Positions 46,920-59,628 of a stretch of DNA of 64,000 nt are shown here, piece by piece. Numbering within the stretch: the first letter of the stretch is position 1; every line of letters starts with the position of its first letter. The notes under the pieces are model-generated. The model searched no databases. It saw nothing but the letters and a program-made list of their open reading frames with translations, and was not told the DNA's origin. This stretch comes from Hyphochytrium catenoides (Eukaryota > Sar > Hyphochytriomycetes > Hyphochytriales > Hyphochytriaceae): NCBI GenBank assembly GCA_900088475.1, contig FLMG01001070.1, positions 62,001-126,000 of the forward strand. The letters run 5' to 3'. The position numbers and the translations under genes are program-made.

Positions 46920-49900
46920 AATTCGGAAGACGTTTGAACCAAGGGCAGAGCTGCTAATCTTCCGATGGTGTCCGTGAAGAAAGTAAGTGAGGACAAGACT
47001 TAGAGGCGGCGTTTAGCAGGGAGGCTTAAAAGGGCTTGTGCCCTGATCGGCTAAAGAGAAAGTGTGTCTCTGTCCGCTTTCAAGAGTAAGGAAACACATG
47101 CAAGGAGGAGGATATGAAGGTGACAAGGACAGTTGCATAGTATAGCACGAGAAGAAAGTAGTAGCGAGGAAAGGTGACCAAAAGAGAGTCTAGGCAGTGT
47201 GAGTCTGGATCCTGAAGTTGTCGGTGCCTTTGCCTCCTTCTCCTTCAGGCTAATGAAGTTTGACTGCTGCAGCTCCAACGGTAACTTGAAGTTCAGACGA
47301 CCAAGGCCAGTAACCATCGAGGATTTAAGAAGGATTAAGCTCACAGTCTTTGAGGCTTGACGAGCAAGTAGCAGCCAACAACGATGGCGCGCTGAGTGAG
47401 CACCTATAACATGTAAGTGGCCTAATGCCATGTAGATGTAACAGCTCTTTCTCCTTGGTCCGTCTCTGCTTTCCAATCCTCCGGAGGACGTGAGGAGGCC
47501 AAAAGAGATGCAAGTAAGATGGTCACAAGGCGAAACGGAAGTGAAACAAGTTGACACCGAGGAAAGCGCTAGTAGGAGACGATGACGTCTGTGAGAGCTG
47601 ACACACTTTGGGGAGAAGAAGAAGCAACAACTAACGTGAAGAGATGATATAAGAAGCCCCACGCCAGAAACGGCATTGAGGATTGAACGGTTCAGAACTA
47701 GAACACGAGGACTAAACGAAAAGGCAGAAGGCGGAGAGAAAACCGAAGAGAGAGAAAGCGGAAGAGAGAGGAGAATGGAAGACGGAGACCAGACGAGGAG
47801 GGCTGATAACGATGCCACGTATCTCATTTTAGTACGACAGAAAACTTTTAGAGAAGGGGTCAAAGAGGCAAGCGCCACAAGCTCTCTGGCAAGGAGACTC
47901 GATAAGAAACTACCCATGCCAGAGTAGCATCAAGAACAGCCACGGACATATGCCATAAAGCCGTTGGAGAGGAAGGCCTTCGTGCTTGTGGTGAAAGCGC
48001 ACGGTAGCAAGCGAAGGACAGAATGCACGGACAGAAGAAAGGGGATGCAAGACCAGTTCAGGAAAGCTTGGGCCGTTTCTTCTTTCCATTCTTTATAACC
48101 AAAAATTCCATGACCATCATCTTCTCCTTGGCACACTTGCCTGCCAACGGTCGGATCCAACGGACCTGCTGGAGAAACTGAGGGCTGAGCAGAAGCTAGG
48201 AGGAGGAGGAGAAACAGTTTTACGAGGAGTAGACTATGGACAAGGACTAGAATTGGTCACCAAGAGAGCGAGACAGAACAACAGCTCGATAGGGGGATCC
48301 AAGGACGATCAAACACAGTGCGGAGTGGTGCCCCGTTCTGGCTACTTTTCATCTCTCTTTGTTCAACAAGAGCTTGTGGGGTTAGTAGAAGGCAGGGGGA
48401 GGTAGGGTTGACTTATCATAGGAGAAGAGAGGCAACCGCTTCTAGCTTCGCTTTCCTTATTAGAAGAGTAGTTTAGAAGGGCCAGCCTAGGTTTATAGAT
48501 ACTTCTGGGAGCCAAGGCACTCTTGTCCGTTCTGAAAGTAGTTTCAAAGAAAGCAAGGAGAACGAGCATTCTCAGTGTTGAAGAAGTGAGTCATAGGATA
48601 GGTCAGCTATCCGGTTGAGTGAGTTCAGTCTTCCTGTTGAACTTCAGCTCCTCTTCGAGAACTTATTTCTAGACAATAGACCCACTTGGCAGGGGACTGG
48701 GGACTACATTCCAACGGCAACAACGTCAGGGAAACTACGCCCGCCGCCTAAGGAAACGCGAAACGCGTAATCGTCGGTTGAGACCTAGAACACTGTCAGA
48801 CTCCCTAGTTTGCAGCAGAGTGTATGCCACTTGGTCCATTCTTGTTGTTCTTCAACCTTCTAAATCCTTCTGCTAGCGTAGTTCTACCTATCCTCTCCTA
48901 CTCTAATATAAGGACATTGTGGACGGGTGTTCTAGCGTGCGGTACAGCCATCAACAAATCATTATTGATCATTGCTCCCTTGGTCTTGCGACCTTGCAAG
49001 ACCGCTGCACGTGGCTCCGTGTCATCTTAGACGGATCCGTTACCTTCCGCCAGTTGAACCTCAAAGACAGGAACGGCGATTGTTCTGCCTACTTCTTAGT
49101 CCTCAACTTGCCCTTCTGCTTAGCGTAGTAGCCCAGAACTTCTCGTTTGGGGAATAAGCGTCACATAGAGAAACAGTGTACATGTAAAACAGTAGTTGTA
49201 GAGAGTCGTGAGCTAGGGGAGATATTATGCTGAAGATCCTTTCGGCCGGACTGTTCATTTGTCATTCCTTGCTTCAAGCTTCAAGACTCCAGACTTTGGA
49301 TCCCGACTAACTAAAGACTAGATAAATGGCATGGTGGATCATAAAAGGACACTGTCAGGAAGCCGCGGGAGCTGTGCAGCAGTGCGGAAGTCAAGGGCAA
49401 AAGGAAGAGTGAAAGGGAGCAGCGAGAGCTGTTGCTATGGCGTTACTAGGAGTGTTTAGGAGAGACGGAAAGAGTTATCGAGACACAGCCCTGAGTTGAT
49501 GAATGTGACCAAGGCCTGACGGCGCGTGCGTAAGAGTGAATAATAAGGGGAAGAGACCCTGTGCTCAGTGGCAGCAAGGTCAGTACGCTCAATAGAGTCT
49601 TTAGGTACAAGCGCTTTCTCCTTGTAGAGCCCAAATGCTGATATTCAAAAGCAGACAAAGATTTTGCGAATCTCGTCCTCAATCTTCTTAGCTCAAGCAG
49701 TATCATAAGCCAACGCTTGTATGGCGGCCAGGAATATGATCAAGATCAGTTGAACGAGCTTCTAGGAAGGGAGTCCGTGAAGAGAAGAGTGATGCTTCTT
49801 GGCCACAGCTCACGGCCTCTCAAAAACCTCGAAATAGGACAATATGGCTGGTACCGCACGACGGAATAGCCCCTTCGCTTATCTTCGCGAAGCCGAGCGT

Positions 49901-51107
49901 TACCTATTGCCGGAGAAGGTGAGAAGGGGTAGAAGTGTGGATGAAGGAGCGTTTAGTAGGATCGGTCTGAAGCATCAAATAGACTATGACGGTGTGGTTG
50001 CGAGTGAGATTAGGTGCCAACATTACATCTATAGCTCACTGCATAGTAAGTCCTTAGAGTTGGCGGCAAAACAGCCTGACCCGTTCATACGTGGTTTCAG
50101 TAAGAGATAGTGAATAGCACTAGGAGCTTCTGCTAAGATACAGTGCATAGTACTTGGGAGGTTCTGGGGGGGAAGAAGCACATGGTTAAGCGAGGATGTG
50201 GAGCAGTCTACTTTGGCGACTTGAGACACATATAGAAAGCCCAATGGTAAGTTTGATGTGGGCACGTCATGATCATGAAAGCACTGCAGCCTCTGTACAC
50301 TAGGTAAAGAGGGGCCTTGCAACTATTGGCCGATTGATATAATAATCACATAACGAGCTACACTCTCAAAAGTAAAAGACAATCTTCTCGTGACATCGAC
50401 AGGGTGGTAAAGAGGGACACTGCGACGGGATGAAGGATGAAATTGCCTTTTGTGCCTTATTTCTCATTCTTCTTTAGTAGTCCTTGTCGTGCAGGTAGGT
50501 CAAGAAGCCAGCGGAGGTTAGGGTCCCTCGCTGCTTCTATCGCCGTAACGTCAGGTCCTCCAGCAGAAGATTTCGAAGAGTATCAGACAGTGCGAGAAGG
50601 TTTGCGTGGCTGCTGAGGCGCGCATACGTCCAGGGCATACAAACATCATAAAAAATTATTCCCACCGGTGACCTCCACAACTTCTCCTCTCTATGACTTT
50701 TGACTAGCTTGAAATAGGTAGTCTTTCCTTTGTCCATACGAGTCTTTATGTAGGCTCTTCAGTTCCTTGGCCATCCCCGTTCGAGAAGTTTTGGACCCTT
50801 TCTGCCTCGATGGTCTTCACGGAGAACCTGGGACACACTTATCAGCAGGGCCCACTCTCCAGGAAACGGTTGCAGATGTGCCTCAGACGACTCGAAGGTC
50901 CACCTCCAATCTCTTTGTTTAGCCAAATACTGAAAAGTCTGAGGGCGTAAAGAGGTCCAGCAAGGCAGCCAGGAACTGTCTCTTCACCGGTCACAGGAGC
51001 TTTTATAGTTCCCAATAGGTTCGCCCTTATAGTGCCGGCGCAGGAACTGTAGATCAGATAACAGTATGAGACGTGGGACAATGGGTTATTGACCCCATGT
51101 GGTCCTC
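46920..51107. other. 4.2 kb with no supported gene
   Basis: No recognised gene. Candidate fragments: a - strand frame near 48160-48073 that ends with a basic KCAKEKMMVMEFLVIKNGKK and a stop, possibly a last exon; a - strand 47051-47917 frame of 288 aa with Leu/Ser-rich sequence that looks like noncoding; + strand 49844-49918, an ATG exon coding MAGTARRNSPFAYLREAERY then a GTGAGA donor; + strand 50147-50230 with HMVKRGCGAVYFGDLRHI before TAG; and - strand 50537-50737, 66 aa, starting MDKGKTTYFKLVK. None matches a family I know, and they cannot be joined reliably. Confidence 0.4.
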
Positions 51108-52652
51108 CTATACAGCTGATCCTGACGCTTCCGGGACCTCAGGAGCCCCTTCCGCCTGAAAGCGAGCAAGAGCGTGCGTTTGCGACTTCGTGGCTTCGTA
51201 TAGGTCCTTGTACACGGCAAAGAGATAATCATAGGTGCGCTGATTTTTAAGGTTGGGCTCTACTCTACGCTCAGTCTGGTTCCAGGGGACATCGGGCGAG
51301 GCCAGGCCTATGGCACAGGCAGCCATCCAAGCGTCACCCAGTGCGGCTCCAATTGTTCTTTGAGGTACTTCTTGTATGCAACCCGTCACGTCTGAGACGA
51401 TCTGAAGCCACAAGGGGCTCTTCGTACCACCTCCTACCGCCACGTAACGTCTCGAAAAGGACTGCCGTTCGCAGGTGCTACGAGCTTGCATGCTGGCCAC
51501 AATGTCTCTAACCCCATAAGCGGTAGCCTCTAAGAGAGCCCGGTAGATGTGTCCTCTGCCATGGTGCAAGGTGAGGCCGCAGAAAACTCCCCTAGCATTG
51601 GGATCAAAAATAGGTGTACGCTCTCCTGCAAAGTAGGGCAGAATCACCAGGCCATCACTTCCCGGCTGTACCTGACTTGCGCTCTGGATAAGCTCCTGGT
51701 AGTCCACAGAGCCTACCAGGTCCCTGAACCAGCTGGTCAAGGCGCCAGATGTGGACATCCCCGCTGCTGACGTGTAGCTATCGGGCGCTGTGCCAGCTGT
51801 AGTCCACCAAATAGGACTGGGAGTGACTTGATGCAGAACTTCGACAAAGAACATAGTGGTTCCATACATAATCATCACATCGCCAGGCTTACAGATACCG
51901 ACGCTAGCTGCCTCTGCCCAGGCGTCAATCGTCCCTGTTAAGACCGGAATGTTCTCCCGTAACCCAGTCTCTTCATTTAATGGACCGCCCACGGTCCGTC
52001 CGATGACTTCGGTCGACCAGTGTAAAGGCGGCAAATCAAGGTTAGGGCAGACAACACTAGACCAACTGAATATCCAGCGGCGGCAATGGATGTCGAACAA
52101 TGGGTCGCATTGGCTCGCCGAGTGCATGTCCAGCACGTATCTCCCTGTAAGCTTCATTACTAGATAGGAACTGGCCATATAGAGCCGCTTAGCCCGTTTC
52201 CAGACCTCCGGCTCGTGTCGAGATATCCAGAGAAGCTTGGGACCCACTGCCTGAGACGACAACGCGGAGCCACATCGATTTAAAATCTCCTCTTGTCCTA
52301 ACTGACGGTTTAGCTCGTCAATCTCTTTGGCTGCGCGAGTGTCCACGCCATAGAGAATGGCTGGCCGAAGAGGCTTATTCGCGTCATCTGTTAGGAGGCA
52401 ACATGGGCCTATACCACTGACGCAGATAGCAGCAATGTTGGCCCCCAGCTCAACCGCCTTGGCGGTAAGATGTTTGCTTATGGCACAAAAGTCCGCCCAC
52501 CAGATCTCCTCGGCATCATGTTCTGCCCATCCAACCTGCGGAGATGACACTTGATGCGGCACTTCATGGGTGGCCAAGATATTCCCTTGCCCGTCAGCCA
52601 GAACTCCTTTTGAAGATGAGGTTCCTATGTCAACTCCTAGTACCGCTTGCAT
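51108..52652 (-). CDS. FGGY-family carbohydrate kinase, intronless
   Basis: ATP-dependent sugar or polyol kinase of the FGGY family (xylulokinase, gluconokinase and relatives). One exon codes 514 residues from ATG 52652-52650. N-terminal phosphate loop: LGVDIGTSSSKGVL; then the substrate-side segments QVGWAEHDAEEIWW and RPAILYGVDTRAAKEID; the likely catalytic Asp in VLTGTIDAWAEAASVG followed by DVMIMYGTTMFF; hinge and second domain ILPYFAGERTPIFDPNARGV; and the FGGY signature-2-like YVAVGGGTKSPLWLQIVSDV. Overall it looks like bacterial FGGY enzymes annotated loosely as sugar kinases rather than a plant or animal xylulokinase. Substrate cannot be assigned. No transit peptide is seen. Together with its lack of introns this suggests lateral gain from bacteria, an inference. 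Gene-poor sequence follows its 3' end. Confidence 0.92.
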   Translation of the reverse strand: MQAVLGVDIGTSSSKGVLADGQGNILATHEVPHQVSSPQVGWAEHDAEEIWWADFCAISKHLTAKAVELGANIAAICVSGIGPCCLLTDDANKPLRPAILYGVDTRAAKEIDELNRQLGQEEILNRCGSALSSQAVGPKLLWISRHEPEVWKRAKRLYMASSYLVMKLTGRYVLDMHSASQCDPLFDIHCRRWIFSWSSVVCPNLDLPPLHWSTEVIGRTVGGPLNEETGLRENIPVLTGTIDAWAEAASVGICKPGDVMIMYGTTMFFVEVLHQVTPSPIWWTTAGTAPDSYTSAAGMSTSGALTSWFRDLVGSVDYQELIQSASQVQPGSDGLVILPYFAGERTPIFDPNARGVFCGLTLHHGRGHIYRALLEATAYGVRDIVASMQARSTCERQSFSRRYVAVGGGTKSPLWLQIVSDVTGCIQEVPQRTIGAALGDAWMAACAIGLASPDVPWNQTERRVEPNLKNQRTYDYLFAVYKDLYEATKSQTHALARFQAEGAPEVPEASGSAV

Positions 52653-53328
52653 GCTTCGCCTCCAGCCTCGCACTCAGGCCGCAGCACAGGCGTTCTACAT
52701 CAAGGAGTGACACAAAGCATGCAGCGCTGCTTCTGGCCAGTCGGGATGGGAGGCCTCCAGGCTGCCTGATGAGCTTGAAGAGACAGAGCCTTGAGCTGAA
52801 TAATCTGTGATGATAGCTTCTCAGCGCCAGCATCATGCTGAAGATTGGAAAGACCTTTCCTCTCGCAGTACTTGCAGTCTCAACATCTAGCGAATATTCC
52901 CAAAGCTTTCTACCAAAGCTTCACGCAGCAGTACTACTATTGGTATGTGGAATATTTGCATTGAAACAATGGGAGGAGAGATTGCGGTTGGTTTCATGGG
53001 TTGTCTTCACCTCTGTGTCGGTTCGTTCTTCCGCTTCGACCTCGACAGCCTGATTGGCTCCTCCGTCCCGCAGCCTTGCCCTTGCTCAGGTGCCTCACAG
53101 GGACAGCCAAGTGACCAGCTGCGGGCTCAGTGTGAATCTATTTTGCCACAGGCAGACGTAAAGGAGAAGGCATGCATCGCCAAGCTGCTTACACTTTGGT
53201 CGCCCGTCAGGCTTTGTAGAATGAGAGGGATTGCGTAGTTAGGAGAGAGGTCCGCTCTCTCTTTATCAGTGTTGTGTCAGCGTGAGAACTCGAGCTGCCT
53301 TCTGCGCTAGAGGGGCAAAGACTGAGCT
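52653..53328. other. Divergent intergenic region between FGGY kinase and Sec8
   Basis: Likely promoters of both genes. No exon recognised; frames at 52835-53238 have no known match. Confidence 0.5.
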
Positions 53329-56300
53329 ATGACTTCAAAAGCGGCACAATCAGAGATGGCAAAGCTGGACGAGCAGCTGAGAAAAATCGACTCGAAGCTC
53401 TTGAAAGACGAGTTTGAGGTGTTACCATTTGCCATTGAGGTGCTTGATGGAGGTAGTCTCTACCATTACATTCTTACCTTCAAGTGAGAAATGCCTAACT
53501 TTTCTCACATGTCCAACAAAAAGAGATCAAAGATGCCGCGCTTCAAGATCTTCTCGCCCAGAAGCAGACCATAGACAATGTTATCAACGGCATCGTCGAC
53601 GGACACTACGCAGAGTTCAACAGCTCCGTCAAGAACTTTACTAGGATCTATGAGAATATCACTGGTAAGAGCCATCAGATGCCATTGGGGTTTTGCAGCA
53701 GCTCTCTCATCAACCAGATAGATACTCATAGCCGAGTCCAAAATCTTCGTGCCATGGTGACGGACGTGAAGAAGCTCTTCACTTCAAAAACTGAGAATCT
53801 GCGGCAGCTTTGGCTGCGGAAGCTGGAGTACGAACATGTAAGAAATGAAGAGAGAGGCATAGGGAGTCCTTCACTGGACACGAAGCTGCGACATGTCCTG
53901 TATGTCTTCCGTCTCGTCTGCCTGTTCCCACCTTTATCTTTAGCGATCACTGCCACTGAGGTGCATAACTGCAGATCCTGAAGATTCTTGAGAAGATAGA
54001 AGACGTCAAGAAAACACCTACCGAGATTGACAATCTCATGGCCCAGAAACGCTATATGAAGGCTGTTTCTCTTCTTACCAAGAGTCTAAAGGAGATCTTT
54101 GAGGACGATTTAGTAGGCATTGAAGCCCTGGGAGATGTGAGGACGAGTCTGATGGAGCGGAAACAGGTTAGAACAGTTGCTACGAACAGAGGCTGTTGGC
54201 ATGGTGACCAGCGCAACTGAGGCTAAGGAAGAGACAGTCTTAAGAAAAATAGACGAAAAGGTAGAGGGAGTAGCAGGGACGCATGAACTATCTGAGACCT
54301 ATGGGAAGAGTGATGTGAGGGTAGGAATACAAAGAAGGAAGAGAGGCAATCTAAATGGCATTCATCGGGACCAAAGACGACTAACCTCCACACCACTAGA
54401 AACTTGAGGATGCGCTAATTGACGAGCTCCAGTACTACGTCTACCGCAAGGTTGGAACTTAAAAATCTTACATGTGTTGGTCTCTTTTGACGCATTCCGA
54501 CCCTCTCTTTAGGTGCTGTTCTTTGGGGCTTCCTCAATCAAGTTGTCTTGCCTTTCTCAGTTGTCTTAGCCCAATTTTGCTTGAGTGCAGCTCTCGCCGA
54601 TGCCATATACTCTATTTACGAACGCCTGTTCACTTACTGATACACGCTTCTATAGAAGAAGCATCCCAAGCTTCTGAACCAGGAGGAGGAGGAGGATTTG
54701 ACTACGGAGATCACTGTTGAGAAGGAGGAAATCGTCATGAAGGCAGAGAATCAGTCCAAGCTCTTTCTCCGCTTCATAGTGGAGGCGCTAGATCGGTGAG
54801 CTCCGTTAACAGTTGGACCCTTCCTATATGGTCCTGGAGCTGCGGATAGCTTTCTCTATGTTGAGCATTTTCTCCAAGTGTAGAGTGGGTATCTGGGCAG
54901 TAACCTTTTGCCGCAAGCTAACATCGTGAATTTTCTTCTGTATACCTTTCCTATTGGTGGAACCCTTTCTTCTGTATATCTCAGTCTTGGTCGAATGGCT
55001 GAGGCTATTAGTGCTATTAAGGAATCCATGACCCATCAGTTGCATCAAGCAATCGTAAGGAAAGTAGCCAAGGCAAAGCCCACGGGTATGACTTCCCGGA
55101 CGGACGGTGTAGGTACGTTTGCTCGTTTTTCTGTGCGTTTCTGGTTTCTTGTGGTTCTCTATGTTTGTTATTCCAGTGTCCCTTATCCGTCCATTAATGT
55201 CTCCTTCTTTCTTTGTTGTCATAATATTATTGACAAATCAAGTCTGCCAGCAATGTCGACTGGGCAATGCTTCAAAATGGCTGGTCGCTCACTCGTTTAT
55301 CTCTCGTTCTATCTTAGCTTCAAGAGGTATTCAGCTGCCATCAGGGACAGAGTTCCTTCTGTTGTTGAACGTAAGCTCTCTGCCCTCAACAAAAGCTTGC
55401 CTATCCTGCCCTAGCAGCTTACTTGACTTCCCTCCCTATCTAACGCTTTTTTTCTGATCATAGAACGTGCTGAAGAGCTACTGTGGCATCCTTAGCAGCC
55501 ACATGACCCTACTGGAGGTCTTCAAGACGCGGTGCAATCCATCCTACTCTTCGAGGGATGTGTGGGGTGTAATGCAGTCAGTCCTACAGGTAGGGAACTG
55601 ATTTGGCGATATTTCCTCATGCGCCCTCAAGGACAAGCCTCATGCTTGGTATCCTTTGCACTCAGTCCATATCTCTCCCGCTGCCCCTAGCCTACATCCC
55701 TGTTCGTTCGCTCTCCATCTTCCCAAAGTTTGACTTACATAAATCTTTTTTTTGCCTAAGTCTTCTCATTGCTGTCACCCTGTAGGTGTCCACTAATCCT
55801 TGTTGATCCCCACGACAGGATTTTCTGTCACAAAATCTAGATGACTCTAGGGCTACCCTCTTATTAAACCACAATCCAACGGGTTCTTTTTCAAAAAGTC
55901 GAGAGAACATCTTCACCTTCAATGTGGACAAGCCACTGGCAGGAACGACAAAAGCGGATCATAGTGCTCTTAGAGTAAAAGGACATTCGCCATCTCCCTA
56001 CCATCTCTGTCAGGTGTACTTCCCCATTGTAGAGTTCACAGAGAAGGTACGTGCCGTCGAGAGTTGACAAGCGACTGCTGAAGTAGAAAGGCCGAGGAAA
56101 GGGAATGCCTGGACCTAAAGGAGACACCAGCTGTTCGTCCCTACGCCTTTGAGTTTCTTCCATTCTTGCCTGTTTGCTTCCTAGGTGGAGGGTTACCCGG
56201 CTAACTTGTTCAGCTATACTTCGATTTTTTCACTTTCGACTCAGTCGAATAGTTCCAAACCCCAAACGCTCACCCGCTTGACCTCGAATCCCGTTTGCAC

Positions 56301-59300
56301 TTCTGGTCTTTCATGAATGTATCTAGGCTTCCCAAATCTTGGAAGATCATAGTCCAAAGGTGGCGCTGGAGAGCTACTTGCAGCAGTTAGTTCACTCCGT
56401 CCTACTACCTCGGCTTAACAGCGATGTGCAGGTACTCGTGCCCAAGGTTTTCTTCCTCTATCTTCTCCTCTACTCCGCGATTCTACACTCCGCTGAGCCT
56501 TCCGCCTCAACACCGCCCGTACCACCCTCTTGCCCTCTGGAGTTATTTATCCTCCTATCTACTCTTCTTCTCCATTCCCATTCTTCCGTTTCTGTAAGGT
56601 ATTTGACGTTCTAGGGCGTCCCTTCTAATAGTCATTCTCCTCCTCGTCCCTAGAAACTGGTAAGCGCTATATTGGAGGACAAAGATGCCTTCTCTATCAC
56701 TCTTCAGGGTGATGAGACTGATCCGCAATGCCGATCCAATCCAATGGTACTACGTTCTTTACCTGTTCCTTGAGTACTCATCTGCTCAAAACGTTTTTTC
56801 TCTCTTTGTATTATCCTCTTTGTCATTTTCAACGCATCGTCTTGCAGCTTGGTTGTTCCAAGCCCACTCGCATGCTTCTGCGGCAGCTGAAGTTTTTGAT
56901 GAAGAGCCTTCCCAAGCATTCCCGGGACATCTTTGTGCTTGCAGAAAAGGCGATCACTTTATGGACAGAGAAGTGCCAGGCAAAGTTTAAGTAAGTTTGC
57001 TCTTTGTTGGTCTATAACTTGCCTTTTATGAATGATATTTGTCCTTGGCATCCTTTGGGTCTTAACATCTTTGCTCTGCGCCCATGTTCTCTTCAGGCGT
57101 CTAAACAGCCACACCTACACAGCTCAATGGATGAAAGTGTGGGGTGACAAGCTCAACCACTTTCTGGCGACCGACCCATTGTATGTTAAGGCAACTGGAA
57201 TTCAGCCGCCCCCGAGCCTAGGCCCCACACCCGGACAGCCTGAAGTAAGGGTCAAACTGGCTCTCTCTCAGATCTTCACTTTCTAGGACCTCTAGGTTAT
57301 ACTCTCTCTAGCTGACTAGCTGTCCCCTTCAGGACCAATCCCCGGAGTCTCGGAAAGAGAAAGAGCGAGTGTTCGAAACAGAGTTCTACGACTTTGATCG
57401 CCTTAACATCACTAAGTCGAACATTATAGCCTCCGCTGGCGCCTGGGAGACATTCGCTGCCATTCACTGCACATGTGACTGGATGGCTCGAGAAGTGTTG
57501 GAGATATATGCGGACGGATCCGAAACAGACACAGAGAGGTGCGACTATACTCTCTCTCCTAGGAGATGAGGGGAATGAAGTTCAGAAAGGGAGGGCAAGG
57601 AGGGACACACAAAGGAAGTGAGAGAATGAAGGAAGAGTACTCGCACGCAGAGAATCTTAGAAAAAGGAGGGGAAAGCAGTAGCAGTCTGGCGTACAGAAA
57701 GAATTAGGGTCGTCAAGAGGAGCTCGCTTCCAAGCGCAAGCGCTCAATGGGGAACGAGGATAGCATGTCTTGTGAAGTTGTAGGGCCTGACAAAGAATAA
57801 TGCAGAACTTTTAGGTTGGAAGCAGCTGAGGGAACGTTTCGCAAGAGCTTTCTATCCTTCTTACCGAGCGCATCCCAGCTACAAGGGGAGCCGCCAACTT
57901 CTGGAGAACCGAAACTCAAGTCCGGTCAGCTCTCACCCTCTGCGGCAGGGAGCCGCAGGTTTTCCCTCTCTCCCACAGCGGTAGCCAACCTAAGACGGCC
58001 AACATTCCTGATGGAAACTATGGGAGATCAGAAGGCAGTAGACGGAAATAATAGAGCCCAAGAGGCGACAGAGAGAGGGGAGAACACGGCTGGGACGCAG
58101 AAGGAGAGTCTTAACGAACCGGCCCATGCTCTATCCAAGCGGTAGGATATATCACTTTTGTCTCGCAACTTCATTTGCCTCTTTTCCATTGTGGCCGAAC
58201 ATTCTTTGGGCTTTCGTCTTCGGCCCCCCCCTCGACAAGCATTTCCTTAACAGAGAGGTCTCAGATGTAGCGCGCTGGGAGACGAGTGTCTCTTTTTCAT
58301 ACGCCAAGAAGTGCGGACACAGGGCTTCTTAACCTTCAAGCACACCAGAGACTGCAGCTATGCCATCTCCCTCCTAGCCGCAGTAGACCCTGAGGTATCA
58401 ACGGACCCACAAAATTGCTCTCAATCTTCCAGTCGTTTTTGCAACCGTCATTGCCTTCAGATCGTGTCCCTTCACTGACGGTCTTTAGTTCCGTCGCGTT
58501 CATCACGATTACTCTTTCGTAAGCTTGTAACTTATATTCTTTAGTCTGTATACTGAAAGAACCACCCGTTGCCTCCACTCCAGCAACATGTTCAAGACTA
58601 CTACCGCCAGCTGGCCCAGATTGATGAGATCATGACATCAAGGCTCCCTCATGCTAAGGTCCGCTTTATCTTCGCAGGCCTTTCTTCGCTTATTCCTTCT
58701 TTGATGGTGCATAGTTTGCGCTTTCTTGCGGGCAGAACTGTAACAAAGGTGAGTCCCAGGGGCTACTATACCCGTGAAGTGTTTAGGGGTTAAGGCTCGG
58801 CTAAGGCTCCTCAAAAGCACAAGATGGAAGGGAAAATAGGGAGATAATGCGTTAGACGTTAAGAATTGGCAGGGTCAAGTGGATGACAGATACGCTTGCA
58901 GGCTGGCGTACAGCAGCTGCTGTGTAATTCTCTGGCGCTCCAGGAGACTGTGGCCAACATACTAACCAACCACGGGGCCAAACTCTCAAATTCATTCGCC
59001 CTTGAGTTCCACCGAACTCGACGGTAATTGCCCCGTGTCTTTCGGTCTCATCCATTCCCTGTCGTTCTACTTACTTGGTCGGTGGACAGTTTGTGAGAAG
59101 CTATATATATTGTTCATCTCCATGCGCTGCTGTATCTTTTATGACTCGAAACTCTTTGTCACCCTAAAAATTTGTTGGATCTCACGACCTTTCTACTGTC
59201 TGCTCTTGATCTTCTGCATTGTACTCTGTTCGGACACCTCTCTCTCTCTCTTGTGCCCAGCTTCCTCCGCCTTTTGGAGTTAAAAGAGGATGAACTGCGA

Positions 59301-59453
59301 GAGTTTATCTCCAGCAACAAGTCGCTCTTCTCCTATGAGGATTACCGGGCCCTGTGGCTTATTGGCACCCCCGACCGCCTGCCCTCTAACGACTCTCTGG
59401 CCAAGTTGGATGCGATATTCCCTGACAAAGCCCCAATCTTTCCAAAGAAGTGA
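53329..59453 (+). CDS. SEC8: Exocyst complex subunit Sec8
   Basis: Sec8/EXOC4 is a subunit of the octameric exocyst that tethers secretory vesicles to the plasma membrane. Exon 1 starts MTSKAAQSEMAKLDEQLRKI. Next exons have DVINGIVDGHYAEFNSSVKN-like coil residues (NVINGIVDGHYAEFNSSVKN), the conserved helix QNLRAMVTDVKKLF, TENLRQLWLRKLEYEH, KILEKIEDVKKTPTEIDNLM, QKRYMKAVSLLTKSLKEIFE and LEDALIDELQYYVYRK; this order is that of the Sec8 N-terminal domain. Middle exons (55-57 kb) are more divergent. A Ser/Pro-rich insert lies at about 57816-58140. The end has a helical block with LREFISSNKSLFSYEDYRAL, DRLPSNDSLAKLDAIF and PIFPKK with TGA at 59451-59453. More than 15 exons. Identified mainly from the N-terminal coiled coil and the C-terminus; middle exon ends not resolved. 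Confidence 0.88.
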
Positions 59454-59628
59454 TATTTGCTAACAGAGGTAAGGCGCAAGAAGAAAGGGTCCGACTGCAG
59501 CAACAAGGCTATCTTTCAAACTTCGGGAGAGTCAGGTTGTGGGAGCCATTATAGCGATTCTCCCTGCGATGACTGGAAGCGTGCATTTGTTGTGTCTAGC
59601 CTGCAGGCTGATTCAGCAGCGCCGGCTC

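Noticed and set aside
47051-47917. 288-residue open frame on the - strand
   Set aside because: Composition is Leu/Ser-rich with no motifs, the opposite strand is also partly open and GA-rich (RERE), and no splice-supported neighbour exons are visible. Treated as chance.
52630-52836. Possible targeting leader for the FGGY kinase on the - strand
   Set aside because: The frame differs from that of the kinase and there is no clear splice pair to join it, so the kinase was started at its own ATG (52652).
56225-56300. Possible tRNA B-box (GACCTCGAATCCC)
   Set aside because: No matching A-box, acceptor stem or cloverleaf could be found around it, and it lies inside a Sec8 intron.
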